DNA of 64,000 nt from Streptomyces griseicoloratus. Lineage in GTDB: Bacteria > Actinomycetota > Actinomycetes > Streptomycetales > Streptomycetaceae. The stretch is from the NCBI RefSeq assembly GCF_014534645.1, contig NZ_JACVQF010000184.1:124001-188000 (forward strand), in the 5' to 3' direction. The position numbers and the translations under genes were made by a program. The notes under the pieces were generated by a model. It was not told the origin of the DNA. It worked only from the letters and a program-made list of their open reading frames with translations, and did no database searches. Numbering within the stretch: the stretch's first letter is position 1; each line of letters opens with the position of its first letter. Shown piece after piece: positions 20,346-29,604 of this stretch.

Positions 20346-20849
20346 ATGGCGAAGAAGGCGAAGAAGCAGCAGCAGTCGGGAGGCACGCCGGCGACGGTGG
20401 CGCTCACGGCGGCCGGGGTGGCGTACACGATCCATTCCTACGACCACGACCCCGCCCACCCGTCCTACGGCGAGGAGGCGGCCGAGGCGATGGGCGTCTC
20501 GCCGGACCGCGTCTTCAAGACGCTCGTGGCGGACGTCGACGGCGCGCTGACGGTCGCGGTGGTCCCGGTGGCGGGCCAGCTGGACCTGAAGGCGCTGGCG
20601 GCGGCGGTGGGCGGCAAGCGGGCGGCGATGGCCGACCCGGCCCTGGCCGAGCGCACCACCGGCTACGTCCGCGGCGGCATCTCCCCCCTCGGCCAGCGCA
20701 AGCGGCTCCCGACGGTGCTGGACGCGTCGGCCTCCGCCCACGACACGATCTGCGTCTCGGCCGGCCGCCGGGGACTGGAGGTCGAGCTCTCCCCCGACGA
20801 CCTGGCCAAGCTGACGGACGCGGTCGTCGCTCCCGTCGGCCGTGCGTGA
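20346..20849 (+). CDS. ybaK: YbaK/EbsC-type aminoacyl-tRNA deacylase
   Basis: Proteins of this family hydrolyse mischarged tRNA, typically Cys-tRNA(Pro). The 167-residue sequence has VFKTLV with the conserved Lys (K58), the central VPVAGQLDLKALAAAVG strand and helix, and GYVRGGISPLGQRKRLPTVLD with the family GGISPxG loop. The N-terminal MAKKAKKQQQ leader is basic. It lies 30 nt after the LON-domain gene and may be cotranscribed. Exact tRNA specificity is inference from the family. Confidence 0.88.
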   Translation: MAKKAKKQQQSGGTPATVALTAAGVAYTIHSYDHDPAHPSYGEEAAEAMGVSPDRVFKTLVADVDGALTVAVVPVAGQLDLKALAAAVGGKRAAMADPALAERTTGYVRGGISPLGQRKRLPTVLDASASAHDTICVSAGRRGLEVELSPDDLAKLTDAVVAPVGRA

Positions 20850-20890
20850 CCCCTCGACGGGCGGCCCTTTCTCGGTTAAGCAGAAGGGGC

Positions 20891-20965
20891 ATGTCGAAGC
20901 GAACACGCAAGCGCCGGTGGCGCACGAAGAAGGGCCGCGCGAACCACGGCCGGCGGCCCGCCTAG
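20891..20965 (+). CDS. 24-residue basic protein resembling ribosomal protein bL37
   Basis: A 25-codon frame (20891-20965) encodes a very basic peptide with RTRKRRWRTKKGRANHGRRP and a terminal Ala. From memory, the actinobacterial large-subunit protein bL37, seen in mycobacterial ribosome structures, is 24 residues with the same layout: a KR-rich start and ANHG(K/R)RP end. Length, charge and the ANHGRRP tail agree. AGAAGGGG lies just upstream of the ATG. It follows the YbaK-like gene by 41 nt. The call would be missed by most length cut-offs. Confidence 0.7.
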   Translation: MSKRTRKRRWRTKKGRANHGRRPA

Positions 20966-21362
20966 GGCCTGTCCGGCACGTTCCCCTCGTCCGCCCGCGG
21001 GGCGGGCCCGGCGGCGTCCGGTGCGCGCGATCGCAAGGCGCCGGAACGCCCTCGACGGGGGTCCCCCCACGCCGTTCAGGCGGTGGGGGGTGCGTGCGTG
21101 CCAGGCGTCGCCGGGCAGGCGGGAATTTGTCGGGCAGGCCCTGGGGTGCCGGTGCCCCGTCCGCCGGTGACAGGCGTCAGGCTGCGCGGGTGTCCCGCGG
21201 CAAGGTGGCCACGTCTGCCGTCGCACGCCCACCGGGGTGACGGCGAGGCGCGAGCGGCGCCGGCCAGGGCACGGGGCGCGGCCCGCCTGGGCGCGGGTGC
21301 GTGGCCCGGCGGGGCGTTCGGGCCGGGCTCCGTGGGCGGTCGGTCGCCGTACGCGGCGGGAC
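20966..21362. other. 397-nt intergenic stretch
   Basis: Apart from the hairpin at 21063-21090 I see no gene, repeat or promoter here. It separates the bL37-like gene from the convergent membrane protein gene at 21363. Confidence 0.5.
21063..21090 (+). terminator. GC hairpin downstream of the bL37-like gene
   Basis: CCCCCCACGCC (21063-21073) pairs with GGCGGTGGGGGG (21079-21090) with one bulge and a 5-nt loop. It is a plausible factor-independent terminator for the plus-strand group. Confidence 0.5.
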
Positions 21363-22052
21363 CTACGCGGACTTCCCCCCGTACGGTCCCTGCTGATGCT
21401 GCGGGTACTGCGGGTACGGGTCCGGGTCCCGGGGTCCGAACAGCCCCGTCAGGCCCAGGTGGACCACCAGCGCCGACACCGGCCACGCGAGCAGCGCGCC
21501 CTTCGCGCCGAGCTTCAGCGGCGCCGAGAACGTCACGCCCTTGCCCGCCTCCCGGGCGTGCGCGATCACGTCCTGCGTGGGACCGAGCCACACCCCGGCC
21601 CGCCAGGCCAGCAGCGATCCGAGCAGCCCGCCGACGCCGAGGGCCACCACCAGCGGCACGCCGCCGCGCCGCCGCAGCAGGAAGACCACCAGCCCGCTCA
21701 GCGCTCCGAACGCCAGCGCGAGCAGCGTGAACGTTCCGTCGACGCCGACCGCCTGCTCGCCCTCGGAGTCCTTCAGGTAGACGACCCAGTTCCCGTCGAT
21801 CATGTCACCGACCAGCGGCACGCTCGGCGCCAGCCGCCACCACAGCACACCCAGCAGGACCCCTGAGAGCGCCACCGCCACCACGGTCACGGCGGCCTGG
21901 CGCAGTTCGGTCATCATCCCGGAACCGTCCTGTTCACGCTGGGGCCGGTACGCGGTTCCGACCGCGTGCGCACCGACGGGGGGCGGCACCGGCCCGCCCT
22001 GGTACGACGAGTGTTCGTGCGGTGGCGGAGGCGGAGTCAGAGGTGCGGTCAC
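21363..22052 (-). CDS. DUF2567-like membrane protein
   Basis: The 229-residue protein has a Pro-rich cytosolic N-terminus (about 1-50), four hydrophobic segments (about 53-70, 107-125, 131-150, 185-203) and a Pro/Gln/Tyr-rich C-terminus. An extracytoplasmic loop with GNWVVYLKDSEGEQAVGVDGT follows the first segment. It resembles the DUF2567 family of actinobacteria; function is unknown. GTG 22052 gives the normal N-terminus. It lies downstream of the ABC exporter pair with a 34-nt gap and may be cotranscribed. Confidence 0.65.
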   Translation of the reverse strand: MTAPLTPPPPPHEHSSYQGGPVPPPVGAHAVGTAYRPQREQDGSGMMTELRQAAVTVVAVALSGVLLGVLWWRLAPSVPLVGDMIDGNWVVYLKDSEGEQAVGVDGTFTLLALAFGALSGLVVFLLRRRGGVPLVVALGVGGLLGSLLAWRAGVWLGPTQDVIAHAREAGKGVTFSAPLKLGAKGALLAWPVSALVVHLGLTGLFGPRDPDPYPQYPQHQQGPYGGKSA

Positions 22053-22086
22053 CCCGCCATCGTGCCAAACGCGTCCCCGAGGCGCG

Positions 22087-23019
22087 TCACCGGACGGCGG
22101 CTCGGCGGTACGCCCAGGTGGCCACGGCCAGCGAGACCACGCCGACCGCCCCGCACACGGCGAGGTCGCCGAGGACGAAGGCCCAGTCCGGCCGCTCGGC
22201 GAACGTGCGCGCGAAAGCCTCCACGCCGTACGTCGACGGCAGCAGGTCCCGTGCCAGGCGCACCGCCTCCGGCATCCGCTCGGCCGGCAGCACCCCCAGC
22301 AGCAGCGCCGCCGACATGCCCAGCTGGCCGAGCAGCGTCGCCAGCTCGGGCCGCGGCGCGAGCAGGCCCAGCGCGGCGCCCAGCCCGGCGAGCGCGGCGC
22401 CCGCCAGCGGGATCACCGCCACCAGCACCCACAGATGGGTCAGGGGCAGCCCGAACAGCAGACACCCGAACACCGCGGTCACCACGGTCCCCGGCACGGT
22501 GAAGGACGCGTACGCGCCGGCCGCGCCCAGTACCACCGCGGCCGGCGGCACGGGCAGCGTCGCGTAGTGGTCGAGCCCGCCGCTCGCGCGCAGCTGGCCG
22601 AAGTACTGGGCCAGCAGGTTCAGCGCGACGAAGGCCACGACGAGGACCGCCGACCCGGCGACCACGGCCCGCGCCTCGCCGCCGCCGTCCACGACCCCGC
22701 GCATCAGGATCATGATGCCGATGGACTGGAAGGTGGCCACGAACAGCAGCGGGATCCGCGCGACCCGCGCCCGGGACAGCTGCGCCCGGTAGACGGCCGC
22801 CAGGGAGGGCCACAGCCGCGCCCGGGGGCCCAGCTCGGCCGCTCCGGCGGCGCCGTTCTCCTCGACGGCCAGGGCACCGCCCGGCAGGACATCGGCGGGT
22901 ACGACACTCACGTCGTGCTGCTCCCCTTCACCAGTCTTCGCAGCGGCCGTCTTCACCGCGGCGCTCGTCCCGTCCGGTACGGACGCGGCGGTCCCCGGTC
23001 TCACCGCTTCGGTGCTCAC
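22087..23019 (-). CDS. ABC-2 type transporter, permease subunit
   Basis: The permease is 310 residues: a long variable cytosolic N-terminus (about 90 residues), then six hydrophobic segments in the ABC-2 pattern. The GTG at 23019 overlaps the ATPase stop by 4 bp, so the two form one exporter. The substrate is not evident; drug or lipid export is usual for the family. The C-terminus ends in a short basic stretch. Confidence 0.85.
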   Translation of the reverse strand: MSTEAVRPGTAASVPDGTSAAVKTAAAKTGEGEQHDVSVVPADVLPGGALAVEENGAAGAAELGPRARLWPSLAAVYRAQLSRARVARIPLLFVATFQSIGIMILMRGVVDGGGEARAVVAGSAVLVVAFVALNLLAQYFGQLRASGGLDHYATLPVPPAAVVLGAAGAYASFTVPGTVVTAVFGCLLFGLPLTHLWVLVAVIPLAGAALAGLGAALGLLAPRPELATLLGQLGMSAALLLGVLPAERMPEAVRLARDLLPSTYGVEAFARTFAERPDWAFVLGDLAVCGAVGVVSLAVATWAYRRAAVR

Positions 23020-24035
23020 GCCCTCACCAGCCCCTGCCGCGCGGCACCGCCCAGCGCCAGGTACACGTCCTCCAGGCTGGGCGTGGCCAGGGTGAAGTCG
23101 TCCAGGGCGGCGAAGGCGGCCCCGCCGGTGACGGTGGCGACGACCGCGCGGGCCTCCTCGGGCGCGAGCCGCAGTGTCCAGCGGCGTCCCGACTCGGCGG
23201 CCCGGTCGCGCAGCGCGGCGACCTCCGGGACGCCGAGCGGCGCGGACTCGCGCCACACCAGGTCGACGCGGACCTCGCCCGCGACCTTCTCCTTGAGCCC
23301 GGACGGCGTGTCGCAGGCGATCACGCGTCCCCGGTCGAGGACGGCGACCCGGTCGAGCACGGTCTCGGCCTCGATCACGTTGTGGGTGACGAGCAGCACG
23401 GTCGTGCCGCGCTCGGCCCGCCGCCGGTCGACGGCGGCCCACACGGCGCGCCGTGCCACCGGGTCCATGCCGGTGGTCGGCTCGTCGAGGACGAGCAGCG
23501 GGCGCTCCCCCACGAGCGCGGCCGCGAAGCAGGCCAGGCGGCGCTGTCCGCCGGAGAGCTTCTTCAGCGGGCGTCCGGCGATCGGGGTGAGGCCCAGCTC
23601 GTCGAGGACGGCGTCGCGCTCGGCGCGCGCCTCGCGGGCGTCGAGGCCGCGCAGCCGCCCGGTGGTCTCGGCGGCTAGGGACACGGTCAGCTCGTCCAGC
23701 GCGCTCGACTCCTGGCCGAGATAGGCGAGGATCCGCGCGGCCCGCTCCGGGTGGCGCACGATGTCGTGCCCGAGGATCCCGACGCTGCCGCCGTCGGGCC
23801 GCATCAGCCCGGTGAGCTGCCGTACGAGGGTGGACTTGCCGGCGCCGTTCGGTCCGAGCAGTCCGAAGATCTCGCCGCGGCGGATGTCCAGCGTGACGTC
23901 GTCGGTCGCCCGTACCTCGGGCGTGGCCGGGACGCCGCGCCTGCCGCGTACCGCCGGATAGGTCTTGGTCAGTCCGCGCACCACGCACACGACGTCGCCA
24001 CCGTGCCGAAATGCCTGTGCCGCGCGCTCACTCAC
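23016..24035 (-). CDS. ABC transporter ATP-binding protein
   Basis: This 339-residue ATPase of the ABC-2/DrrA type has Walker A GPNGAGKST (61-69), the signature LSGGQRRL, Walker B LLVLDEPTTGMD and the H-loop LVTHN. A C-terminal domain of about 100 residues, ending in a VYLALGG motif, is typical of the DrrA group. It drives the permease encoded by the overlapping downstream gene. TAGTCT on the minus strand (24049-24044) ends 8 nt before the GTG, so a leaderless start is possible. Confidence 0.93.
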   Translation of the reverse strand: MSERAAQAFRHGGDVVCVVRGLTKTYPAVRGRRGVPATPEVRATDDVTLDIRRGEIFGLLGPNGAGKSTLVRQLTGLMRPDGGSVGILGHDIVRHPERAARILAYLGQESSALDELTVSLAAETTGRLRGLDAREARAERDAVLDELGLTPIAGRPLKKLSGGQRRLACFAAALVGERPLLVLDEPTTGMDPVARRAVWAAVDRRRAERGTTVLLVTHNVIEAETVLDRVAVLDRGRVIACDTPSGLKEKVAGEVRVDLVWRESAPLGVPEVAALRDRAAESGRRWTLRLAPEEARAVVATVTGGAAFAALDDFTLATPSLEDVYLALGGAARQGLVRA

Positions 24036-24110
24036 AAGGGACGAGACTACGGGGTCCGTAACTCCGCTCCGTCCCCGGGTCGGCCCATAAGAGTCGATTC
24101 ATCCGGGGAC

Positions 24111-25331
24111 TCACTCGCCCGCGGGGGCGCGGTCGGTCGCCGTCCGCAGGTCGATCTCCCGCCAGAACCCGGCCCGGATCGCGTACCGGTCGTGCTCGTC
24201 GATCTGGTCGTCCTTGTGGGCCAGCAGGCCGAAGCGGGCGGCGTAGCGCAGCAGCTCGCCGTCGACGCGGTGCGGGATGCGGGGGTACATGGCCGAGAGT
24301 TTCTGCAGGTGGCTCTGGTCGCCCAGGCGTTCCACCCAGCGGCGGGCGAAGACCTGCCCCACCTCGTAGGGATCGCCGCCGACCGTGGTGATGTCCTCCT
24401 CGCGGTCGGCCCACCGCTGCTCGGCCGTGGTGAGCTGGGCGAGGGTCGGCATCGAGGCGGCCTCGGGGGGCTCGGCGGCGGGCCGGTCGACCCAGCCCTT
24501 GTCGGAGGACCAGCGCAGGGTGGCGGTCGGCGGGTGCGGGGCGGGCTGGGCGCCGGGGGCGCGCAGGGCGGCGAGGTCCTTGGGGGTGGGGACGCCCTTG
24601 GCCGGCGGGACGCGCTCCCCCGCGCCGTTGCGGGTGGCGGCGGGGACCGTGGGGTGGGCCGGTTCCTCGGCCGGTCCGGGCCGCTCGGCGGCGGCGGTGA
24701 GGGCGGACTCGGGCAGCGGCGCCGAGAGGATCGCGGCGATCTCGGGCCGGGGCGCGGGCGGTGGCGCGCAGATGCCGCCGAGTTCCTTGGCGCGTACGGC
24801 CTTGGTGATCCACGTACGGTCCAGGACGCGTCGCTCGTCGGCCTCGGCGACCAGGTCCTCGGACTGGTTGTAGTCGCCGTCGGCGGCCTGCACGGCCCAC
24901 AGGTGGACGGCGACGCCGTGTTCCTTGGCGGCCATCATGCCCGGCAGCAGATCGCCGTCGCCGGTGACCAGGACGACGTCGGAGCAGGCGCGGTTGCGGG
25001 CCAGTTCGGTCAGCTCGGCGTGCATGGCGGCGTCCACGCCCTTCTGGGCCCAGCGGCCGTCGCTGCGGGTGAGCGCGCCCAGGCGGACGGTGACCCGGGG
25101 CATCACGCGCAGCCTGCGGTGCTCGGGCTGCGGGACGCGGTCGGGGGCGCCGTCGAACCAGTAGATGCGCAGCAGCGGCTGCTGCGTGTCGGACTCGGCG
25201 CGTTCGCGCAGCCCCTGGATGAGGGCGGCGTGATCGACGGTGATGCGGGAGCGCGACGGCTCCCCGGCGAGGAGACTGGCGGCGGCCCCCAGCAGATACC
25301 CGGCGTCCACCAGGACGATGCAGCGGTCCAC
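24111..25331 (-). CDS. NYN (PIN-like) domain protein
   Basis: The N-terminal 170 residues form a NYN nuclease-like domain with the acidic positions VLVDAGYL, KGVDAAMHAEL and VTGDGDLLPG, consistent with a metal-dependent RNase of the PIN superfamily. A Pro/Ala-rich linker follows, and the last ~130 residues form a helical domain with YEVGQVFARRWVERLGD, resembling an RNA-binding HTH. GTG 25331 is preferred because GAGGG lies 8 nt upstream; GTG 25340 adds three residues. Substrate RNA is unknown. Confidence 0.8.
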   Translation of the reverse strand: MDRCIVLVDAGYLLGAAASLLAGEPSRSRITVDHAALIQGLRERAESDTQQPLLRIYWFDGAPDRVPQPEHRRLRVMPRVTVRLGALTRSDGRWAQKGVDAAMHAELTELARNRACSDVVLVTGDGDLLPGMMAAKEHGVAVHLWAVQAADGDYNQSEDLVAEADERRVLDRTWITKAVRAKELGGICAPPPAPRPEIAAILSAPLPESALTAAAERPGPAEEPAHPTVPAATRNGAGERVPPAKGVPTPKDLAALRAPGAQPAPHPPTATLRWSSDKGWVDRPAAEPPEAASMPTLAQLTTAEQRWADREEDITTVGGDPYEVGQVFARRWVERLGDQSHLQKLSAMYPRIPHRVDGELLRYAARFGLLAHKDDQIDEHDRYAIRAGFWREIDLRTATDRAPAGE

Positions 25332-25552
25332 GCGATCCACCCTCTTTCCGGGAGGTTTGCTTCGGGCTTCCTTCGAGTCTGCCCGACCACGCGGTGGTTA
25401 ACGGCCCGAACTCGATCTTCGGCGTGGCGTTTCGGGGCCGCGCGCTCCAATGAGCCTTGTCACACACGGTAATTAGCCGACATGCGTTCTTTATCGGCTT
25501 ATGTGAATCTGGTCCCGGCCCTGGCCCCTAGATCCCCCACAGGAGGCACACC

Positions 25553-25717
25553 ATGGCCAAGAACAAGAACAACCGTGACCGTAAGCAGTCCCAGGCCCAG
25601 CGCAGCCCGCAGACGGCGGACGCGGCGGTGCTGGAGCGGGAGGAAGAGCACGCCCCGCACATGGCTCCCGGCGAGATCGCCTCCCGTAAGCGGCAGAAGC
25701 GTTTCGGCCACAACTGA
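25553..25717 (+). CDS. 54-residue conserved-looking charged protein
   Basis: A small gene with an ideal AGGAGG site (25541-25546) encodes 54 residues: a basic MAKNKNNRDRKQSQAQRS start, an acidic VLEREEEHAP middle and a basic SRKRQKRFGHN end. There is no hydrophobic segment. The layout suggests a nucleic-acid- or ribosome-associated protein, but no family is recognised. A strong hairpin follows at 25784-25812. It diverges from the NYN gene. Confidence 0.7.
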   Translation: MAKNKNNRDRKQSQAQRSPQTADAAVLEREEEHAPHMAPGEIASRKRQKRFGHN

Positions 25718-25783
25718 CATCGGCGCGGCCGGCATCCGCGCCGGACATCCGCGGGCCGGGCCGCCGAGGCCCGGGAACATACG

Positions 25784-25812
25784 AGGGGCGCACCCACGCG
25801 GGGTGCGCCCCT
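25784..25812. terminator. bidirectional terminator between the 54-residue gene and dnaE
   Basis: A perfect 12-bp repeat (25784-25795 with 25801-25812) with a 5-nt loop lies between convergent genes, 16 nt from the dnaE stop. Confidence 0.8.
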
Positions 25813-25828
25813 TGACCGTCGGGTCCGC

Positions 25829-28800
25829 TCAGCCCGCCAGGCAGGACGGGCCCAACAGCACCTTCAGGTCGCCGAACAGGGCCGGGTCGGGCTTCACCCG
25901 GTGCCGGTCCAGGCGCAGCACCGTCGTCCTGGTCGGCCCCTGGAGCTTGATGCGGACCTCGCTGTCGCCCTTGTGGTGCGTGAGGATCTCGCCGAGCCGG
26001 CTGACCATGGGCGGGGTGACCCGGGTCGCCGGGATGGTGAGCACCACGGGCGCGTTGGTGCCGGCGTTGGACAGGTCCGGGATCATCAGCTCCATCGCGA
26101 CGAGCCGCGGCACGTCCTCCCGCTTGTCGAGACGGCCCTTGACGAACACGACGGCGTCCTCGACGAGTTGGGTGGACACCAGCTGGTAGGTCGCCGGGAA
26201 GAACATGCACTCGATGGAGCCGGCCAGGTCCTCCACGGTGGCGATGGCCCAGGCGTTGCCCTGCTTGGTCATCTTGCGCTGCAGGCCGGAGATGATGCCG
26301 CCGATCGTGACGACCGCGCCGTCGCCGAAGTCGCCTCCGGTGAGCTGGGAGATGCCCGCGTCGGCCTTGTCGGACAGCACGTGCTCCAGGCCGAAGAGCG
26401 GGTGGTCGGAGACGTACAGGCCGAGCATCTCCCGCTCCTGGGCGAGGAGATAGGTCTTGTCCCACTCCTCGTCGCTGAAGGTGACGTCGAGGCCGAAGCC
26501 GGGCTCGTCGTTCTGCTCGTCGCCCATGCCGCCGAAGAGGTCGAACTGGCCCTCGGCCTCCTTGCGCTTGACCGCGACCACGTTGTCGATCATCGGCTCG
26601 TACTGCGCGGTGAGGCCCTTGCGGGTGTGCCCCATCTCGTCGAAGGCGCCGGCCTTGATCAGCGACTCCGTGGTCCGCTTGTTGCAGACGACCGCCTCCA
26701 CCTTGTCCAGGTAGTCGGGGAAGGAGGTGTACTTCCCCTTGGCCTTGCGGCACCTGATGATCGACTCGACGACGTTCGTACCGACGTTGCGCACGGCGGA
26801 GAGGCCGAAGAGGATCACGTCGTCGCCCTGCGCGGCGAAGTTCGCCTCCGACTCGTTGACGTTCGGCGGGAGCACGCGGATGCCCATGCGGCGGCACTCG
26901 TTGAGGTAGACGGCCGACTTGTCCTTGTCGTCCTTGACCGACGTGAGCAGCGCGGCCATGTACTCGGCGGGGTGGTTCGCCTTCAGGTACGCGGTCCAGT
27001 ACGACACCAGTCCGTAGGCGGCCGAGTGCGCCTTGTTGAAGGCGTAGCCGGCGAAGGGGACCAGCACGTCCCACAGGGCCTGGATGGCCTCGTCGCTGTA
27101 GCCGTTCTTCCGGGCGCCGGCCTGGAAGATGACGAAGTTCTTCTCCAGCTCCTCGGGCTTCTTCTTGCCCATCACGCGGCGGAGGATGTCGGCCTCGCCG
27201 AGCGAGTAGCCGGCGATGATCTGGGCGGCCTTCTGCACCTGCTCCTGGTAGACGATCAGGCCGTAGGTGACGTCCAGGACCTCCTTGAGCGGCTCCTCCA
27301 GCTCCGGGTGGATCGGCGTGATCTCCTGCTGGCCGTTCTTGCGCAGGGCGTAGTTGATGTGCGAGTTCATGCCCATCGGGCCCGGCCGGTACAGGGCCGA
27401 GACGGCGGAGATGTCCTCGAAGTTGTCGGGCTTCATCATGCGCAGCAGGGAGCGCATGGGGCCGCCGTCGAACTGGAAGACGCCGAGGGTGTCGCCGCGC
27501 TGGAGCAGCTCGAAGGTCGTCGGGTCGTCGAGCGGGAGGCTCAGAAGATCGATGTCGATCCCCTTGTTGGCCTTCACCATCTTGACGGCGTCGTCCATGA
27601 TCGTGAGGTTGCGCAGGCCCAGGAAGTCCATCTTCAGCAGGCCGAGCGACTCGCAGCTCGGGTAGTCCCACTGCGTGATGGTCACGCCGTCGGTGTGCCG
27701 GACCCAGACGGGGACGTGCTCGGTGATGGTCTCGCTGGACATGATCACGCCGGCGGCGTGCACGCCCATCTGCCGCACCAGGCCCTCGACGCCGCGGGCG
27801 GTGTCGATGACCTTCTTCACGTCCGGCTCGTTCTCGTACATCCCGCGGACCTCGCCCGCCTCCGAGTAGCGGGGGTGCTCGGGGTCGGTGATGCCGGAGA
27901 GCGGGATGCCCTTGCCGAGGACGTCGGCGGGCATGGCCTTGGTGATCCGGTCGCCCATCGCGTACGGGTAGCCCAGCACCCGCGCGGAGTCCTTGATCGC
28001 GTTCTTGGCCTTGATGGTGCCGTAGGTGCCGATCATGGCGACCTTGTCGGCGCCGTACTTCTCCGTCACGTACCTGATCACCTCGACGCGCCGGCGCTCG
28101 TCGAAGTCGATGTCGACGTCGGGCATCGAGATGCGCTCGGGGTTGAGGAACCGCTCGAAGATCAGGCCGTGCGGGATCGGGTCGAGGTCGGTGATGCCCA
28201 TGGCGTAGGCGACGATCGAGCCGGCCGCGGAGCCTCGGCCGGGGCCGACCGCGATGCCCTGCTTCTTGGCCCACATGATGAAGTCGGCGACGACGAGGAA
28301 GTAGCCGGGGAAGCCCATCGAGATGATGGTGTCCATCTCGTACTCGGCCTGCTTCTGGCGGTCCTCGGGGATGCCGCCGGGGTAGCGGCGCTCCATGCCG
28401 CGGCGGACCTCCTCCTTGAACCAGGTGACCTCGGTGTACCCCTCGGGAATGTCGAACTTGGGCATGAGGTCGCGCTTCTCGAACATGCCCTCGGTGTCGA
28501 CCATCTCGGCGACCAGGAGCGTGTTGGCGCAGCCCTCCTGCCAGGCGTCCGAGGAGTCGATGGCGTACATCTCCTCGGTCGACTTCAGGTAGTAGCCGGT
28601 GCCGTCGAACTTGAAGCGGTCCGGGTCGGAGAGGTTCTTGCCGGTCTGGATGCACAGCAGGGCGTCGTGGGCGCTCGCCTCGTGCGCGTAGGTGTAGTGC
28701 GAGTCGTTGGTGACCAGCGGCGGGATGCCGAGCTTCCTGCCGATCTCCAGCAGACCCTCGCGGACCCGGTGCTCGATGTCGATGCCGTGGTCCATCAGCT

Positions 28801-29368
28801 CCAGGAAGTAGCGGTCCTTGCCGAAGATGTCCTGGTAGTCGGCGGCCGCCTTGAGGGCCTCGTCGAAGTGGCCGAGGCGCAGCCTGGTCTGGACCTCTCC
28901 GGAGGGACAGCCGGTGGAGGCGACGATGCCCTCGGACCACTGGGCGATGGTCTCCTTGTCCATCCGGGGCCACTTCTGCAGCCAGCCCTCGGCGTAGGCG
29001 TCGGAGGAGAGCCGGAAGAGGTTGTGCAGGCCGGTCTTGTTCACGGCCCACATCGTCTTGTGGGTGTAGCCACCCGAACCGGAGACGTCGTCCCGCTTCT
29101 GGTGCGGCTGGCCCCAAAGGATCTTGCGCTTGTTGCGGCGCGACTCCGGGGCGACATACGCCTCGATCCCGATGATCGGGGTGATTCCGGCCTTTTTCGC
29201 GGAGTGGAAGAAGTCGTACGCCCCGTGGAGGTTGCCGTGGTCGGACATGGCGATGTGGGTCATGCCCATCTCGTTGCACGCGTTGAACATGTCCTTCAGC
29301 CGCGCGGCACCGTCCAGCAGCGAGTACTGGGTGTGGACGTGCAGGTGCGTGAACGGCGGCTTGGACAC
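25829..29368 (-). CDS. dnaE: DNA polymerase III alpha subunit
   Basis: DnaE is the replicative polymerase. The 1179-residue protein opens with the PHP domain (HLHVHTQYSLLDG), then has the C-family polymerase core with catalytic aspartates in PDVDIDFDE (416-424) and GPGRGSAAGS, tandem HhH and OB-fold regions at the C-terminus. Length equals that of other Streptomyces DnaE1. GTG 29368 is preceded by GAGGAGG. It lacks an exonuclease domain. A 235-nt divergent spacer separates it from the DUF2252 gene. Confidence 0.98.
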   Translation of the reverse strand: MSKPPFTHLHVHTQYSLLDGAARLKDMFNACNEMGMTHIAMSDHGNLHGAYDFFHSAKKAGITPIIGIEAYVAPESRRNKRKILWGQPHQKRDDVSGSGGYTHKTMWAVNKTGLHNLFRLSSDAYAEGWLQKWPRMDKETIAQWSEGIVASTGCPSGEVQTRLRLGHFDEALKAAADYQDIFGKDRYFLELMDHGIDIEHRVREGLLEIGRKLGIPPLVTNDSHYTYAHEASAHDALLCIQTGKNLSDPDRFKFDGTGYYLKSTEEMYAIDSSDAWQEGCANTLLVAEMVDTEGMFEKRDLMPKFDIPEGYTEVTWFKEEVRRGMERRYPGGIPEDRQKQAEYEMDTIISMGFPGYFLVVADFIMWAKKQGIAVGPGRGSAAGSIVAYAMGITDLDPIPHGLIFERFLNPERISMPDVDIDFDERRRVEVIRYVTEKYGADKVAMIGTYGTIKAKNAIKDSARVLGYPYAMGDRITKAMPADVLGKGIPLSGITDPEHPRYSEAGEVRGMYENEPDVKKVIDTARGVEGLVRQMGVHAAGVIMSSETITEHVPVWVRHTDGVTITQWDYPSCESLGLLKMDFLGLRNLTIMDDAVKMVKANKGIDIDLLSLPLDDPTTFELLQRGDTLGVFQFDGGPMRSLLRMMKPDNFEDISAVSALYRPGPMGMNSHINYALRKNGQQEITPIHPELEEPLKEVLDVTYGLIVYQEQVQKAAQIIAGYSLGEADILRRVMGKKKPEELEKNFVIFQAGARKNGYSDEAIQALWDVLVPFAGYAFNKAHSAAYGLVSYWTAYLKANHPAEYMAALLTSVKDDKDKSAVYLNECRRMGIRVLPPNVNESEANFAAQGDDVILFGLSAVRNVGTNVVESIIRCRKAKGKYTSFPDYLDKVEAVVCNKRTTESLIKAGAFDEMGHTRKGLTAQYEPMIDNVVAVKRKEAEGQFDLFGGMGDEQNDEPGFGLDVTFSDEEWDKTYLLAQEREMLGLYVSDHPLFGLEHVLSDKADAGISQLTGGDFGDGAVVTIGGIISGLQRKMTKQGNAWAIATVEDLAGSIECMFFPATYQLVSTQLVEDAVVFVKGRLDKREDVPRLVAMELMIPDLSNAGTNAPVVLTIPATRVTPPMVSRLGEILTHHKGDSEVRIKLQGPTRTTVLRLDRHRVKPDPALFGDLKVLLGPSCLAG

Positions 29369-29604
29369 GTTCGGCCTCCTCGGAAAACGGTGGGCGACGG
29401 GCTGCGGACAGTCCGGGGGGTCAGCGTCGAAGTCTATGCCTCGCCACTGACACTCCGAGGGCTTCCCCGCGTACCTTCGTGCGGGGGCCCGCGTCTCGGG
29501 CGGGACCCCGGGAAACGGGCACTCGTACGTCCCCTCGAACGTTCACCGGGATGGACGATCCGCTCCAATTGTCACGCACCACCCGCACCAGGAGGCACCC
29601 AGCG

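Noticed and set aside
25475-25499. AGCCGA/TCGGCT dyad between the NYN and 54-residue genes
   Set aside because: Only 6 bp with a 13-nt spacer; too weak to call an operator.
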